DNA from: Microbacterium sp. SY138
GTDB taxonomy: Bacteria > Actinomycetota > Actinomycetes > Actinomycetales > Microbacteriaceae
Assembly (NCBI RefSeq): GCF_039729145.1
Contig: NZ_CP155793.1
Span: 1,488,001-1,552,000, forward strand
Length of the DNA stretch: 64,000 nucleotides
Reading direction: 5' to 3'
In this document: positions 8,020-15,930 of the stretch, one piece after another
Layout of the letters: each line of letters starts with the position of its first letter
How positions within the stretch are numbered: position 1 is the first letter of the stretch
Notes under the pieces: generated by a model
Told to the model about the DNA's origin: nothing
What the model saw: only the letters and a program-made list of their open reading frames with translations
Database searches by the model: none
Program-made: the position numbers and the translations under genes

Positions 8020-8673
8020 TTATTTCAGGAAGTAGATAACGAGGAACAGCACGATCCAGACGACGTCGACGAAGTGCCAGTAGTAGGACACCACGATCGA
8101 GGAGGTCGCCTCCTTGTGCCGGAAGTTCTTGACGGCGTATGCGCGTCCGATGACGAGCAAGAACGCGACCAGTCCGCCGGTGACGTGCAGGGCGTGGAAG
8201 CCCGTCGTCAGGTAGAACGCGGAAGCGTACGAGTCAGCGCTGATGGGCATGCCCTCAGCAACGAGCTGGGCATACTCCCAGACCTGGCCGGAGACGAAGA
8301 TCGCGCCCAGGGCGAAGGTGAGGAAGAACCACTCGACCATTCCCCATCCGAACAGGCGACGGCGTCCTGCGCCGTTCTTCTGTCCCTTGCCGATCTTGTA
8401 GGGCTGCAGGTCCTCTGCCGCGAACACGCCCATCTGGCACGTGAACGAGGAGAGTACGAGGATCGCAGTGTTTACTGCGGCGAACGGGACGTTCAGCAGC
8501 TCGGTCCGGGCCGCCCACAGCTCCGGGGAGGTGCTGCGGAGGGTGAAGTAGATCGCGAAGAGTCCCGCGAAGAACATCACCTCACTGCCGAGCCACACAA
8601 TGGTGCCGACAGCTACCGGGTTGGGCCGCTTAATCGTTCTCGCCGCCGGGGCATACGTCGCTGAGGTCGTCAC
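8020..8673 (-). CDS. ctaE: Cytochrome c oxidase subunit III
   Basis: Subunit III of the aa3 oxidase, 217 residues with five predicted membrane helices, no metal site, and typical motifs such as [19 protein letters not shown] and [11 protein letters not shown] choose the GTG at 8673 (protein starting [10 protein letters not shown]). A start further upstream would add a hydrophilic stretch unlike the family. The CATAAT hexamer 6 nt before this GTG also fits a leaderless transcript; the GGAGG between them is too close to be an ordinary ribosome-binding site. It is the first gene of the ctaE-qcrCAB operon and is divergent from trpD. Confidence 0.94.
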   Translation of the reverse strand: MTTSATYAPAARTIKRPNPVAVGTIVWLGSEVMFFAGLFAIYFTLRSTSPELWAARTELLNVPFAAVNTAILVLSSFTCQMGVFAAEDLQPYKIGKGQKNGAGRRRLFGWGMVEWFFLTFALGAIFVSGQVWEYAQLVAEGMPISADSYASAFYLTTGFHALHVTGGLVAFLLVIGRAYAVKNFRHKEATSSIVVSYYWHFVDVVWIVLFLVIYFLK

Positions 8674-8679
8674 CCCTCC

Positions 8680-8685
8680 ATTATG
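8680..8685 (-). promoter_or_regulatory. -10 element (CATAAT) of the ctaE-qcrCAB operon
   Basis: CATAAT on the minus strand ends 6 nt before the chosen GTG of ctaE, the spacing expected of a leaderless actinobacterial transcript. No clear -35 is visible. Confidence 0.45.
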
Positions 8686-8740
8686 GCCGATCCGCGGGCG
8701 TGATTCTTGCACCGGCGACCTTCGAGTTGCCGGTCGACGA

Positions 8741-8756
8741 CTTAGGAGACCCTAAG
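8741..8756. promoter_or_regulatory. Inverted repeat CTTAGG-N4-CCTAAG between ctaE and trpD
   Basis: Perfect 6-bp arms spaced by 4 bp in the 192-bp divergent intergenic region, about 70 bp upstream of the ctaE start. It could be an operator for ctaE or trpD. It has no U tract on either strand to suggest a terminator. The rest of the intergenic region shows only a G-rich run near 8794-8814. Confidence 0.35.
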
Positions 8757-8852
8757 AAAACACTGCGAATACCCGGTGAATCCGCGGGAAACAAGGGGTG
8801 GGGGTGGGGTGCACGTGTGTTCGGAAGCATCTGCATGTTTTCTCTGCGCCGA

Positions 8853-8858
8853 TAGGAT
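8853..8858 (+). promoter_or_regulatory. -10 element (TAGGAT) of trpD, leaderless type
   Basis: TAGGAT ends 7 nt before the trpD ATG, and no ribosome-binding site lies between them, as expected for a leaderless transcript. Confidence 0.6.
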
Positions 8859-8865
8859 CGCACAC

Positions 8866-9936
8866 ATGGCTGATTCCCTGACCTGGTCCGACGTGCTCAC
8901 CTCTCTTCTGGAGCGTCGCGATCTCAGCGTGTGGGAGTCGACGTGGGCCATGCGGCAGATCATGCAGGGCAACGTCACGGAGGCCCAGCTGGCAGGATTC
9001 CTCGTCGCTCTTCGTGCCAAGGGGGAGACGATCGACGAGATCGTCGGCTTCCGCGACGCGATCCTCGAGGCTGCGGTCCCTCTTCCCGTCTCTCCTGATG
9101 TGCTCGACATCGTCGGGACGGGCGGCGACCGCGTCGGCACGGTGAACGTCTCGACCACGGCGGCGATCATCATCGGCGCCACCGGCGTGCCCGTCGTCAA
9201 GCACGGCAACCGTGCGGCGAGTTCGGCTTCCGGTTCCTCAGACGTGCTCGGTGCTCTCGGCCTCGAGCTGTCACTCGACCCCGCCGCCGTCGCTTCCATC
9301 CTCGACCGCACCGGGATCACCTTCGCGTGGGCGGGCGCGTTCCACCCCGGCTTCAAGCACGCAGGATCCGTCCGCGCGGAGCTCGGGGTTCCCACCGTCT
9401 TCAACATGCTCGGGCCGCTGTGCAACCCTGCGCGCGCCGAAGCCAACGCCGTGGGTGTCGCGCAGATCGAGCGCGTACCGCTGATCACCGGCGTCTTCCG
9501 GACCCGCGGCGCGACCGCGCTGGTGTTCCGAGGCGACGATGGACTCGACGAGCTCACCACGACCGGCCACAGCCGCATCTGGGAGGTCACCCGCGGGGAC
9601 ATCCACGAGCACGACCTCGACCCCCGTGACCTCGACATCCCGATCGCCGACCTGGCCGACCTGATCGGCGGATCTCCGCAGCACAACGCGGAGGTGCTTC
9701 GACGGACGCTGGCGGGGGAGACCGGGGCGGTGCGCGACATCGTGCTGCTCAATGCGGCGGCGGGCATCGTCGCGTTCGAACTCTCCCAGGACGCCATGCA
9801 GGTGCAGCGCCCGATCCTCGAACGACTGCGCGAGGGGTACGACAAGGCATCGGCGGCGGTCGACGACGGCCGTGCCCTGGCCAAGCTCGACCAGTGGATC
9901 TCCGTCAGTCGCGAGCTGGCGGCCCCGAAGGAGTGA
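8866..9936 (+). CDS. trpD: Anthranilate phosphoribosyltransferase
   Basis: Transfers phosphoribose from PRPP to anthranilate, the second step of tryptophan synthesis from chorismate. The 356-residue protein shows the PRPP-binding GTGGD motif (about residues 83-87), NVSTTAAI, the anthranilate-site KHGNRAASS motif (about 110-118) and the Mg-binding D(D/E) region around GDDGLDE. I start at the ATG at 8866, giving MADSLTW; an upstream in-frame start would add 30 residues of low-complexity sequence. It stands away from other trp genes and is followed by a PHP-domain gene 2 bp later, with which it is probably cotranscribed. Confidence 0.95.
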   Translation: MADSLTWSDVLTSLLERRDLSVWESTWAMRQIMQGNVTEAQLAGFLVALRAKGETIDEIVGFRDAILEAAVPLPVSPDVLDIVGTGGDRVGTVNVSTTAAIIIGATGVPVVKHGNRAASSASGSSDVLGALGLELSLDPAAVASILDRTGITFAWAGAFHPGFKHAGSVRAELGVPTVFNMLGPLCNPARAEANAVGVAQIERVPLITGVFRTRGATALVFRGDDGLDELTTTGHSRIWEVTRGDIHEHDLDPRDLDIPIADLADLIGGSPQHNAEVLRRTLAGETGAVRDIVLLNAAAGIVAFELSQDAMQVQRPILERLREGYDKASAAVDDGRALAKLDQWISVSRELAAPKE

Positions 9937-9938
9937 CC

Positions 9939-10925
9939 GTGGATCCCGTCGACGCCCTGCTGGAGATCGCCTCTCTTCTGGAGCGCGAGCGGGCCTCACG
10001 GTACCGAGCGAAGGCTTTTCGTCAGGCTGCCGCGACCCTGCAGGATCTCCCGGACGACGTCCGGGCCGATCCCACCCGCCTGAGAGCGGCGAAGGGCATC
10101 GGAGAATCCACCTTCGCGGTGATCCGTCAGGCGCAGGCCGGGCAGGTTCCGGACTACCTCGTCGAGCTGCGTGGCGACGTCGAACCTGAGCGTGTCTCGC
10201 TGCTGCGCACGAAGCTGCGCGGCGACCTGCACGCTCACACCGACTGGTCCGACGGCACTACTCCCATCTCTGTCATGGCAGCGGCAGCTCGCGCGTTGGG
10301 CCATGAGTATCAGGCGATAACGGATCACTCGCCGCGTCTTCGGGTGGCCAGAGGGCTCTCGGCCGAGCGGCTTCGGGAGCAGATGCCCTTGGTGCGTGCG
10401 GAGTCCGGTGACGGTTTCACCCTGCTCGCCGGCATCGAGGTCGACATCCTCGAGGACGGCGCTCTCGACCAGGAGGACTCCCTGCTCCGCGAACTGGACA
10501 TCGTCGTGGCATCGGTGCATTCGAAGTTGCGGATGGACTCGCGTCCGATGACCGCACGCATGATCGCCGCGGTGTCGCACCCCAGGGTGAACGTGCTCGG
10601 GCACTGCACCGGGCGCCTGGTGCAGGGGGAACGAGGGACCCGCGCGCAGTCGGCGTTCGACGCGGCGGCGGTCTTCGCCGCATGCGCGGACAACGGAGTG
10701 GCGGTCGAGATCAACTCGCGCCCCGAGCGTCAGGATCCGCCGGATGAACTGATCGCGCTCGCGCTCGAAGCAGGATGCCTTTTCTCCATCGACTCGGATG
10801 CGCACGCTCCCGGTCAGCTCTCGTTGCTGGATCACGGCGCGGAGCGAGCCGAGCGCGCGGGGATTCCTGCCTCCCGGATCGTGACGACCTGGGGACTCTC
10901 CCGGCTTCTCGCCTGGGCGGAATAG
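9939..10925 (+). CDS. PHP-domain phosphoesterase with N-terminal helix-hairpin-helix
   Basis: A 328-residue protein resembling the C-terminal half of bacterial PolX: a helix-hairpin-helix segment (about residues 15-65, with AAKGIGESTFAVI) followed by a PHP metallo-phosphoesterase domain. The metal-binding motifs are HAHTDWSDG (about 90-98), ITDHS, a conserved IEVDIL, ASVHS, LGHCTGR and IDSDAHAPGQ. It lacks the polymerase beta-like domain, so a repair or nucleotide phosphatase role is possible but unproven; histidinol-phosphate phosphatase is a more distant alternative. The start is the GTG at 9939 behind an AAGGAG ribosome-binding site 5 nt away; a GTG at 9933 overlapping the trpD stop is also possible. 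Confidence 0.82.
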   Translation: MDPVDALLEIASLLERERASRYRAKAFRQAAATLQDLPDDVRADPTRLRAAKGIGESTFAVIRQAQAGQVPDYLVELRGDVEPERVSLLRTKLRGDLHAHTDWSDGTTPISVMAAAARALGHEYQAITDHSPRLRVARGLSAERLREQMPLVRAESGDGFTLLAGIEVDILEDGALDQEDSLLRELDIVVASVHSKLRMDSRPMTARMIAAVSHPRVNVLGHCTGRLVQGERGTRAQSAFDAAAVFAACADNGVAVEINSRPERQDPPDELIALALEAGCLFSIDSDAHAPGQLSLLDHGAERAERAGIPASRIVTTWGLSRLLAWAE

Positions 10926-10948
10926 GTGCAGCTGCGGTTGCCCGGGGG

Positions 10949-11887
10949 TCAGCCGGACGTGAGGGCGGCCTTCGACACCGCTGACACCGCGCGCGTCATC
11001 GAGCCGCCGAGGTTCCACTTCTCGGCGAGAGCCGTCGCCGCATCGACCTCCGCGGGATCGAGCACCCGCAACGGGATCTCGGGCGCCGTGATGGGAAGCG
11101 ACGTGGCGACCGCGACCACGGTGGGGGCCACATCGAGGTAGGCGGATGCGGCGAGCACCTTCGCCCGCACCCCGGCGCTCATGCCCTCTCCGGCCTCGGC
11201 GGCGGCGCGGATGCCCTCGAGGTCGGCGTGGGTCTGCAGCAGCGTCGCGGCGGTCTTCTCACCGACCCCGGCCACACCGGGAAGGCCGTCTGAGGCGTCG
11301 CCACGCATGGTGGCGAAGTCGGCATACTGCGAGGGGAGCACCCCGTACTTCGCGAACACCGTCGCATCGGTCACGACCTCGAGATTGCTCATGCCGCGCG
11401 CGGTGTAGATGACCCGCACATCGCGGGAGTCGTCGACGAGCTGGAACAGATCGCGGTCTCCGGTGACGATATCGACCGACATCGTGGCACCGGTCGCGAG
11501 CGTGCCGATGACGTCGTCGGCCTCGTGCTCCGCCACCCCGATGATCGGGATCCCGATCGCGGCGAGCGTCTCCCGGATGAGGGGGATCTGCGCTTCGAGG
11601 GGGTCGGGGACCTCTTCGATGTCAGGTCCGACCTCGACGACCTCGACGACACGGTGCGTCTTGTAGCTGGGGATCAGATCGACGCGCCATTGCGGGCGCC
11701 AGTCGTCATCCCAGCAGGCGATGACATGGGTGGGCTCGTAGAGCGTGACGAGCTTCGCGATGATGTCGAGCAGACCGCGCGCCGCGTTGATCGGAGCGCC
11801 GTCGGGCGCCGTCACCTTGTCGGGGACGCCGTAGAAGGCGCGGAAGTAGAGGCTGGCGGTGTCGAGCAGCATGAGGCGATCGGTCAC
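10949..11887 (-). CDS. 5'-3' exonuclease (FEN-like, stand-alone Pol I N-domain)
   Basis: A 312-residue flap-endonuclease-type 5'-3' exonuclease, homologous to the N-terminal nuclease domain of DNA polymerase I but without the polymerase. Motifs are MLLDTASLYFRAFYG at the N-terminus, CWDDDWRPQWR, HEADDVIGTLA, the metal-binding VTGDRDLFQLV stretch (about 150-160), and the helix-hairpin-helix GDASDGLPGVAGVGEKTA. Likely roles are Okazaki primer removal and repair. I place the start at the GTG at 11887 (VTDRLMLLD); the frame is open far upstream but that part is not family-like. It is convergent with the PHP gene, 23 bp apart, with no obvious terminator. Confidence 0.9.
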   Translation of the reverse strand: MTDRLMLLDTASLYFRAFYGVPDKVTAPDGAPINAARGLLDIIAKLVTLYEPTHVIACWDDDWRPQWRVDLIPSYKTHRVVEVVEVGPDIEEVPDPLEAQIPLIRETLAAIGIPIIGVAEHEADDVIGTLATGATMSVDIVTGDRDLFQLVDDSRDVRVIYTARGMSNLEVVTDATVFAKYGVLPSQYADFATMRGDASDGLPGVAGVGEKTAATLLQTHADLEGIRAAAEAGEGMSAGVRAKVLAASAYLDVAPTVVAVATSLPITAPEIPLRVLDPAEVDAATALAEKWNLGGSMTRAVSAVSKAALTSG

Positions 11888-11975
11888 CAGCACAGTCTGG
11901 CACGGGCGTGCGACACGGGCCGGTGGTCGCGGGCCGGAGCGTGAGACGATCCGCGCGGTTGCGACACTCACGGGT

Positions 11976-12701
11976 ATGACAGCTTCTCTTCGCACGTTCT
12001 CGTCCCTCGTCCTGGGTGGGTTCGCGCTCGCTGCGACACTGAGCGGATGCGCGATGTCGGCGGGGACCTCCCCTGTCCCGGAATCGACGTCCGCTCCGGA
12101 CACCTCCGACACGACGTACGCACCGCAGGCGGCATGGCTGGATGCGACGTCGTTCGTCGTGAAGACGTGGGGCGATGCGTGCGCTCCGCAGATCGGGGAC
12201 ATCGTCGCGGGGGACCAATCGCTCGAGCTCGTTCTCGTCGACGGCACGGATGAGGTGTGCGCGAAAGTGCAGACCGCTCACGGAATGTACGTCGGGCTGC
12301 CGGCGGCGTTCGATTCCTCGCGACCTGTCGAACTGACAGTGACGGATCCCGGGGGAGAGACCACGGAACTGACGCTTCCCGGACTTGTCTCAGGGGAGAT
12401 CATCCCGGCCGATCGGATGCCCGAGCAGACACCCGCAGCGGCATGGATCGACGCGCATGAACTCGCGGTCCTCACCTGGGGATCGTCGACCTGCATGCCT
12501 GCCTCCGGGGCCGTCGAGGCCGTCAGTGAGAACGAGGCGATCGTTCGGCTCGAGGAGAGTGCGAACGAGGTCTGCACGATGGATCTGGTTCCGCAGATCA
12601 CGTTCGTGACAGCGGAGGGCATCGACCAGGACGCGAAACTGACGCTCGCCGGGTACGTCGATGCGGACGGCGCCCCGGTCGTCGTGACCGTCGCGCGCTA
12701 G
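11976..12701 (+). CDS. Lipoprotein with two tandem homologous domains, unknown function
   Basis: A 241-residue predicted lipoprotein: n-region MTASLRT, hydrophobic core, and lipobox TLSGC with Cys25. I do not recognise a family. The mature protein is an internal duplication. Repeat A starts AAWLDATSFVVKTWGDAC (about residue 52) and repeat B starts AAWIDAHELAVLTWGSSTC (about residue 148). Each continues through a second cysteine in (D/N)EVC and a strand ending LTLPGL or LTLAGY. Each repeat has a paired Cys (TWG...C and EVC), suggesting one disulfide per domain. It is divergent from the exonuclease gene and convergent with the PKD-type gene. Confidence 0.8.
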   Translation: MTASLRTFSSLVLGGFALAATLSGCAMSAGTSPVPESTSAPDTSDTTYAPQAAWLDATSFVVKTWGDACAPQIGDIVAGDQSLELVLVDGTDEVCAKVQTAHGMYVGLPAAFDSSRPVELTVTDPGGETTELTLPGLVSGEIIPADRMPEQTPAAAWIDAHELAVLTWGSSTCMPASGAVEAVSENEAIVRLEESANEVCTMDLVPQITFVTAEGIDQDAKLTLAGYVDADGAPVVVTVAR

Positions 12702-12718
12702 CCCTTCTTCGATGTCGC

Positions 12719-13549
12719 TCAGCAGCCTGGGGCCGATGGGCGCTGTTCGCAGGTGAAGGCCACGAGTGCGGTGTGAGCCTCGAAGATGCGTATTTCCCGT
12801 GCGGGGCCCGGGATCGTGAGTCGACCGGCGACCGGGAACCAGCCGCCGCCGAGGTCGACCTCCGCGGCGTAGCGGACGGTGACATGCGCCTGGTAGGTGC
12901 CGCGCTCGCGATAGACGTGGCTCGTCGCGGTCGGGGTGAACGGCGCCTGACCGAGCGCCGACCAGGTCTGTCCGCCGGTGCTCGATGTCGCAGAGGTGCC
13001 GTCGCCGTGCACGAACTCATAGTCGACGGGTGTGAACCGCACCGAGAGAGGGGTGCCGAGAAGGGTGCCCGAGCGCGTGTGCGCGGACGCCGCCGCGACG
13101 AAGTTCGTCGGCATCCCGGCCACACCGACGTTGTCGGGCTCGCCGACGTTCGCGACCGGATCGGGAGCGAACTGTGCGAGATCGTCGATCGTGATCGCCG
13201 GGGCGGCGGGCTCATCCGTCGCCGCTGGCGGGGGTGACGTCGGTTCCTCGTCGACCGCGGCGCGAAAGCAGCTGCGGGAGCTGTTCCAGTCGTCGAGACA
13301 CGAATCGAAGTCGAACTCGTGCACCGGGAAAGCTGGAGAGGTCGGGGTGGACGGGGACCCTCCGTCCGGGACGTTGTTGTGTGGGCTGCCGGAAGAGGGC
13401 TGGGTCTGGGTGCCGGAGATCGTCAGGGAATTGCCATTGGTACTGCATCCGGCAACCCATGCGATGCCTGCATTGCACGAACTACTTGCTGACGCCGACG
13501 TGAACGGAGCTTGGAACACGAACAAGAGGACGATGGCTACCGCGCGCAC
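12719..13549 (-). CDS. Secreted PKD-like-domain protein
   Basis: A 276-residue predicted secreted protein. A signal peptide (MRAVAIVLLFVFQAPFTSASA, cleavage near residue 21) precedes a Ser/Thr/Pro-rich low-complexity region with several Cys (to about 115). The C-terminal part resembles a PKD/Ig-like beta domain: VDYEFVHGDGTS, then SHVYRERGTYQAHVTV, then GGWFPVAGRLTIPG. Six or more cysteines suggest disulfides. The GTG start at 13549 lies inside the upstream lipoprotein gene, a 13-bp overlap, so the two are cotranscribed and probably act together at the cell surface. Function is unknown. Confidence 0.75.
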   Translation of the reverse strand: MRAVAIVLLFVFQAPFTSASASSSCNAGIAWVAGCSTNGNSLTISGTQTQPSSGSPHNNVPDGGSPSTPTSPAFPVHEFDFDSCLDDWNSSRSCFRAAVDEEPTSPPPAATDEPAAPAITIDDLAQFAPDPVANVGEPDNVGVAGMPTNFVAAASAHTRSGTLLGTPLSVRFTPVDYEFVHGDGTSATSSTGGQTWSALGQAPFTPTATSHVYRERGTYQAHVTVRYAAEVDLGGGWFPVAGRLTIPGPAREIRIFEAHTALVAFTCEQRPSAPGC

Positions 13550-14094
13550 GTGAAATCGTCCGCGGGATCCTGGGCTGCAATCGTGACGCTTCCCGCGCCA
13601 CGCGTTCCCTCAAAGCTGATCAGCATTGGCTGTCGAGCGGGCCGATCGGACAAGACGATGGATTTTCCGGACTCGTCGACCACATCGACAGCGCTTACAT
13701 CAACGCAGACGGTTGCGGAGATGCTTCCAGTTGAGAGGTCTGCAGAGATTCCGGCAAATGAGTCGTACTCCGTGAGTCCCACCGTCCGGACCTTCGCAGC
13801 GTGAAACTCGCTGAAGATCTTCCTCGTTGATGTTGCGCTTGCATTCGACAGGAGCACGTAGACCGCATCGAACGTCGACGGATCGCTGAAGTCGACTGAG
13901 TTCAATGCGTCCGTGTAGGCCCGGTACGTCGCCTCCGCGGCGGCGAAGGCTTCTTCTTCCGAGGCGAAGGCTGCGGTCGGCGTCGGCGTCGGAGCCGGAG
14001 TCGGCGCGCAGCCCGCGAGTGTCACGGCAACGGCGACCGTCGTGAGAGCGCCGAGGCGACGGGACATGGCGAGCGGAGGAGTCGGTGAGATCAC
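13537..14094 (-). CDS. Small lipoprotein, unknown function, paired with the PKD-like protein
   Basis: A 185-residue predicted lipoprotein with an ALTTVAVAVTLAGC signal and lipobox; the lipidated Cys is followed by a Pro/Thr-rich linker and a single globular domain of about 140 residues with two Cys. I do not recognise the family. Two starts are possible: the GTG at 14094, which lies 6 nt after TACCGT and so fits a leaderless transcript, or the ATG at 14067 (MSRRLGAL), which gives a more compact signal peptide. Its 3' end overlaps the PKD-like gene by 13 bp. Base composition of this gene looks less GC-rich than its neighbours. Confidence 0.75.
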   Translation of the reverse strand: MISPTPPLAMSRRLGALTTVAVAVTLAGCAPTPAPTPTPTAAFASEEEAFAAAEATYRAYTDALNSVDFSDPSTFDAVYVLLSNASATSTRKIFSEFHAAKVRTVGLTEYDSFAGISADLSTGSISATVCVDVSAVDVVDESGKSIVLSDRPARQPMLISFEGTRGAGSVTIAAQDPADDFTCAR

Positions 14095-14100
14095 CCCGTC

Positions 14101-14106
14101 ACGGTA
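14101..14106 (-). promoter_or_regulatory. -10 element (TACCGT) of the lipoprotein/PKD gene pair
   Basis: On the minus strand TACCGT ends 6 nt before the GTG at 14094, matching the spacing seen at other probable leaderless genes here. Confidence 0.4.
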
Positions 14107-14133
14107 GCCCGGAGCGCGTCGGGCCCGGGGGAG

Positions 14134-14142
14134 TTATCCACA
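14134..14142 (+). promoter_or_regulatory. Single consensus DnaA-box match (TTATCCACA)
   Basis: Exact 9-mer match to the classical DnaA box in the intergenic region between the lipoprotein gene and rpsA. Only one copy is visible, so it is not an origin. It may be chance or a DnaA regulatory site. Confidence 0.4.
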
Positions 14143-14333
14143 GGTCGGTGCCCGTCGGAATCCGACTCCTGCCGTATCCGAACTTCTGATAGCCTTAACC
14201 GTCACTCGTGGCGTGCATGCGCGTGCCCTCGTGACGAGAAAACCAAAATCCAACTGCTGTGAAGCATGCAGTCGGCCGTGCGCGGTCGTTGCCTCCCAGC
14301 CCGAGTCTCCATTCAACAAGGACAACCCACTAC

Positions 14334-15788
14334 ATGACTACCGCAACGACCGCCCCGGCCACCAAGCAGGTCGCCATCAACGACATCGGATCTGCTGAGG
14401 ACTTCCTGGCCGCGGTCGAGAAGACCCTGAAGTTCTTCAACGACGGCGACATCATCGAAGGCACGATCGTCAAGATCGACCGCGATGAGGTCCTCCTCGA
14501 TGTCGGCTACAAGACCGAGGGTGTCATCCCCTCGCGCGAGCTCTCGATCAAGCACGACGTCGACCCCAACGAGGTCGTCGCTGTCGGCGATCTGGTCGAG
14601 GCCCTCGTTCTCCAGAAGGAGGACAAGGAAGGCCGTCTGATCCTCTCCAAGAAGCGCGCACAGTACGAGCGTGCCTGGGGAGACGTCGAGAAGATCAAGG
14701 AGAACGACGGCGTCGTCACCGGTACGGTCATCGAGGTCGTCAAGGGTGGACTCATCGTCGACATCGGCCTCCGTGGCTTCCTGCCGGCTTCGCTCATCGA
14801 GCTGCGCCGCGTCCGCGACCTCACGCCGTACCTCGGCCAGGAGATCGAGGCCAAGATCCTCGAGCTCGACAAGAACCGCAACAACGTCGTCCTGAGCCGC
14901 CGTGCGCTGCTCGAGCAGACGCAGTCGGAGTCGCGCACCACGTTCCTGAACAACCTGCACAAGGGTCAGGTCCGCAAGGGTGTCGTCTCGTCGATCGTCA
15001 ACTTCGGTGCGTTCGTCGACCTGGGCGGCGTGGACGGCCTCGTGCACGTCTCCGAGCTGTCCTGGAAGCACATCGAGCACGCCTCCGAGGTCGTCGAGGT
15101 GGGCCAGGAGGTCACCGTCGAGATCCTCGAGGTCGACCTCGACCGCGAGCGCGTCTCCCTGTCGCTGAAGGCGACGCAGGAGGACCCGTGGCAGGTCTTC
15201 GCCCGTACCCACGCGATCGGACAGGTCACGCCGGGTAAGGTCACCAAGCTCGTCCCGTTCGGTGCATTCGTTCGCGTCGCAGACGGCATCGAGGGCCTCG
15301 TCCACATCTCCGAGCTCTCCAGCAAGCACGTGGAGCTGGCTGAGCAGGTCGTGTCGGTCGGCGAAGAGGTCTTCGTCAAGGTCATCGACATCGACCTCGA
15401 GCGTCGTCGCATCTCGCTGTCGCTGAAGCAGGCCAACGAGTCGGTCGACCCCAACGGCACCGAGTTCGACCCGGCCCTGTACGGCATGCTCGCCGAGTAC
15501 GACGAGAACGGCGAGTACAAGTACCCGGAGGGCTTCGACGCCGAGACCGGTGCGTGGAAGGAAGGCTTCGACGCCCAGCGCGAGGCATGGGAGCAGGAGT
15601 ACGCTGCAGCCCAGGCTCGCTGGGAGGCGCACAAGGCTCAGGTCGTCAAGGCGGCCGAGGCCGAGGCTGCGGCCGGAGACGACTTCGGTGGTCAGACCTT
15701 CACCAGCGAGGCTGCCGGCGCCGGCACCCTCGCGGACGACGAGGCTCTCGCCGCTCTGCGCGAGAAGCTCTCGGGCGGCAACGCTTAA
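14334..15788 (+). CDS. rpsA: 30S ribosomal protein S1
   Basis: A 484-residue S1 protein with four S1 (OB-fold) RNA-binding domains: about residues 40-110, 125-195 (including GLRGFLPASLIE), 210-280 (VNFGAFVDLGGVDGLVHVSELSW) and 297-367 (VPFGAFVRVADGIEGLVHISELS). The tail is acidic and Trp/Ala-rich with WEQEYAAAQARWEAHKAQ. It promotes mRNA binding to the 30S subunit. The start is the ATG at 14334 (MTTATTAP), behind an AAGGA at 14319-14323. It is a single-gene unit with a long 5' region, which may be a regulatory leader, and a strong terminator downstream. Confidence 0.97.
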   Translation: MTTATTAPATKQVAINDIGSAEDFLAAVEKTLKFFNDGDIIEGTIVKIDRDEVLLDVGYKTEGVIPSRELSIKHDVDPNEVVAVGDLVEALVLQKEDKEGRLILSKKRAQYERAWGDVEKIKENDGVVTGTVIEVVKGGLIVDIGLRGFLPASLIELRRVRDLTPYLGQEIEAKILELDKNRNNVVLSRRALLEQTQSESRTTFLNNLHKGQVRKGVVSSIVNFGAFVDLGGVDGLVHVSELSWKHIEHASEVVEVGQEVTVEILEVDLDRERVSLSLKATQEDPWQVFARTHAIGQVTPGKVTKLVPFGAFVRVADGIEGLVHISELSSKHVELAEQVVSVGEEVFVKVIDIDLERRRISLSLKQANESVDPNGTEFDPALYGMLAEYDENGEYKYPEGFDAETGAWKEGFDAQREAWEQEYAAAQARWEAHKAQVVKAAEAEAAAGDDFGGQTFTSEAAGAGTLADDEALAALREKLSGGNA

Positions 15789-15800
15789 GCAGCATTCGGG

Positions 15801-15843
15801 AACGGGTCGTCACCTCGCCTTCGGGCGGGTGTGGCGGCCCGTT
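15801..15843 (+). terminator. Terminator hairpin of rpsA
   Basis: Long imperfect stem beginning AACGGG and ending CCCGTT, closed by a TTCG tetraloop (CGCC TTCG GGCG), with two G-U pairs and a one-base bulge. It starts 12 bp after the rpsA stop and is followed by TTTCG. Confidence 0.85.
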
Positions 15844-15930
15844 TCGCATATCTCCACCACGGAATCCCGCGCGTGACGCAACATTACGACGGCATTCGTG
15901 ACAACCGATCCGCTCGGCCAGCATGGGCGT

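Noticed and set aside
13537..14094. Lower-GC patch as a mobile element remnant
   Set aside because: No transposase, inverted repeats or target duplications; the genes look like ordinary secreted proteins.
14134..14142. DnaA box as part of a replication origin
   Set aside because: Only a single box, no AT-rich unwinding region, and no dnaA or dnaN nearby.
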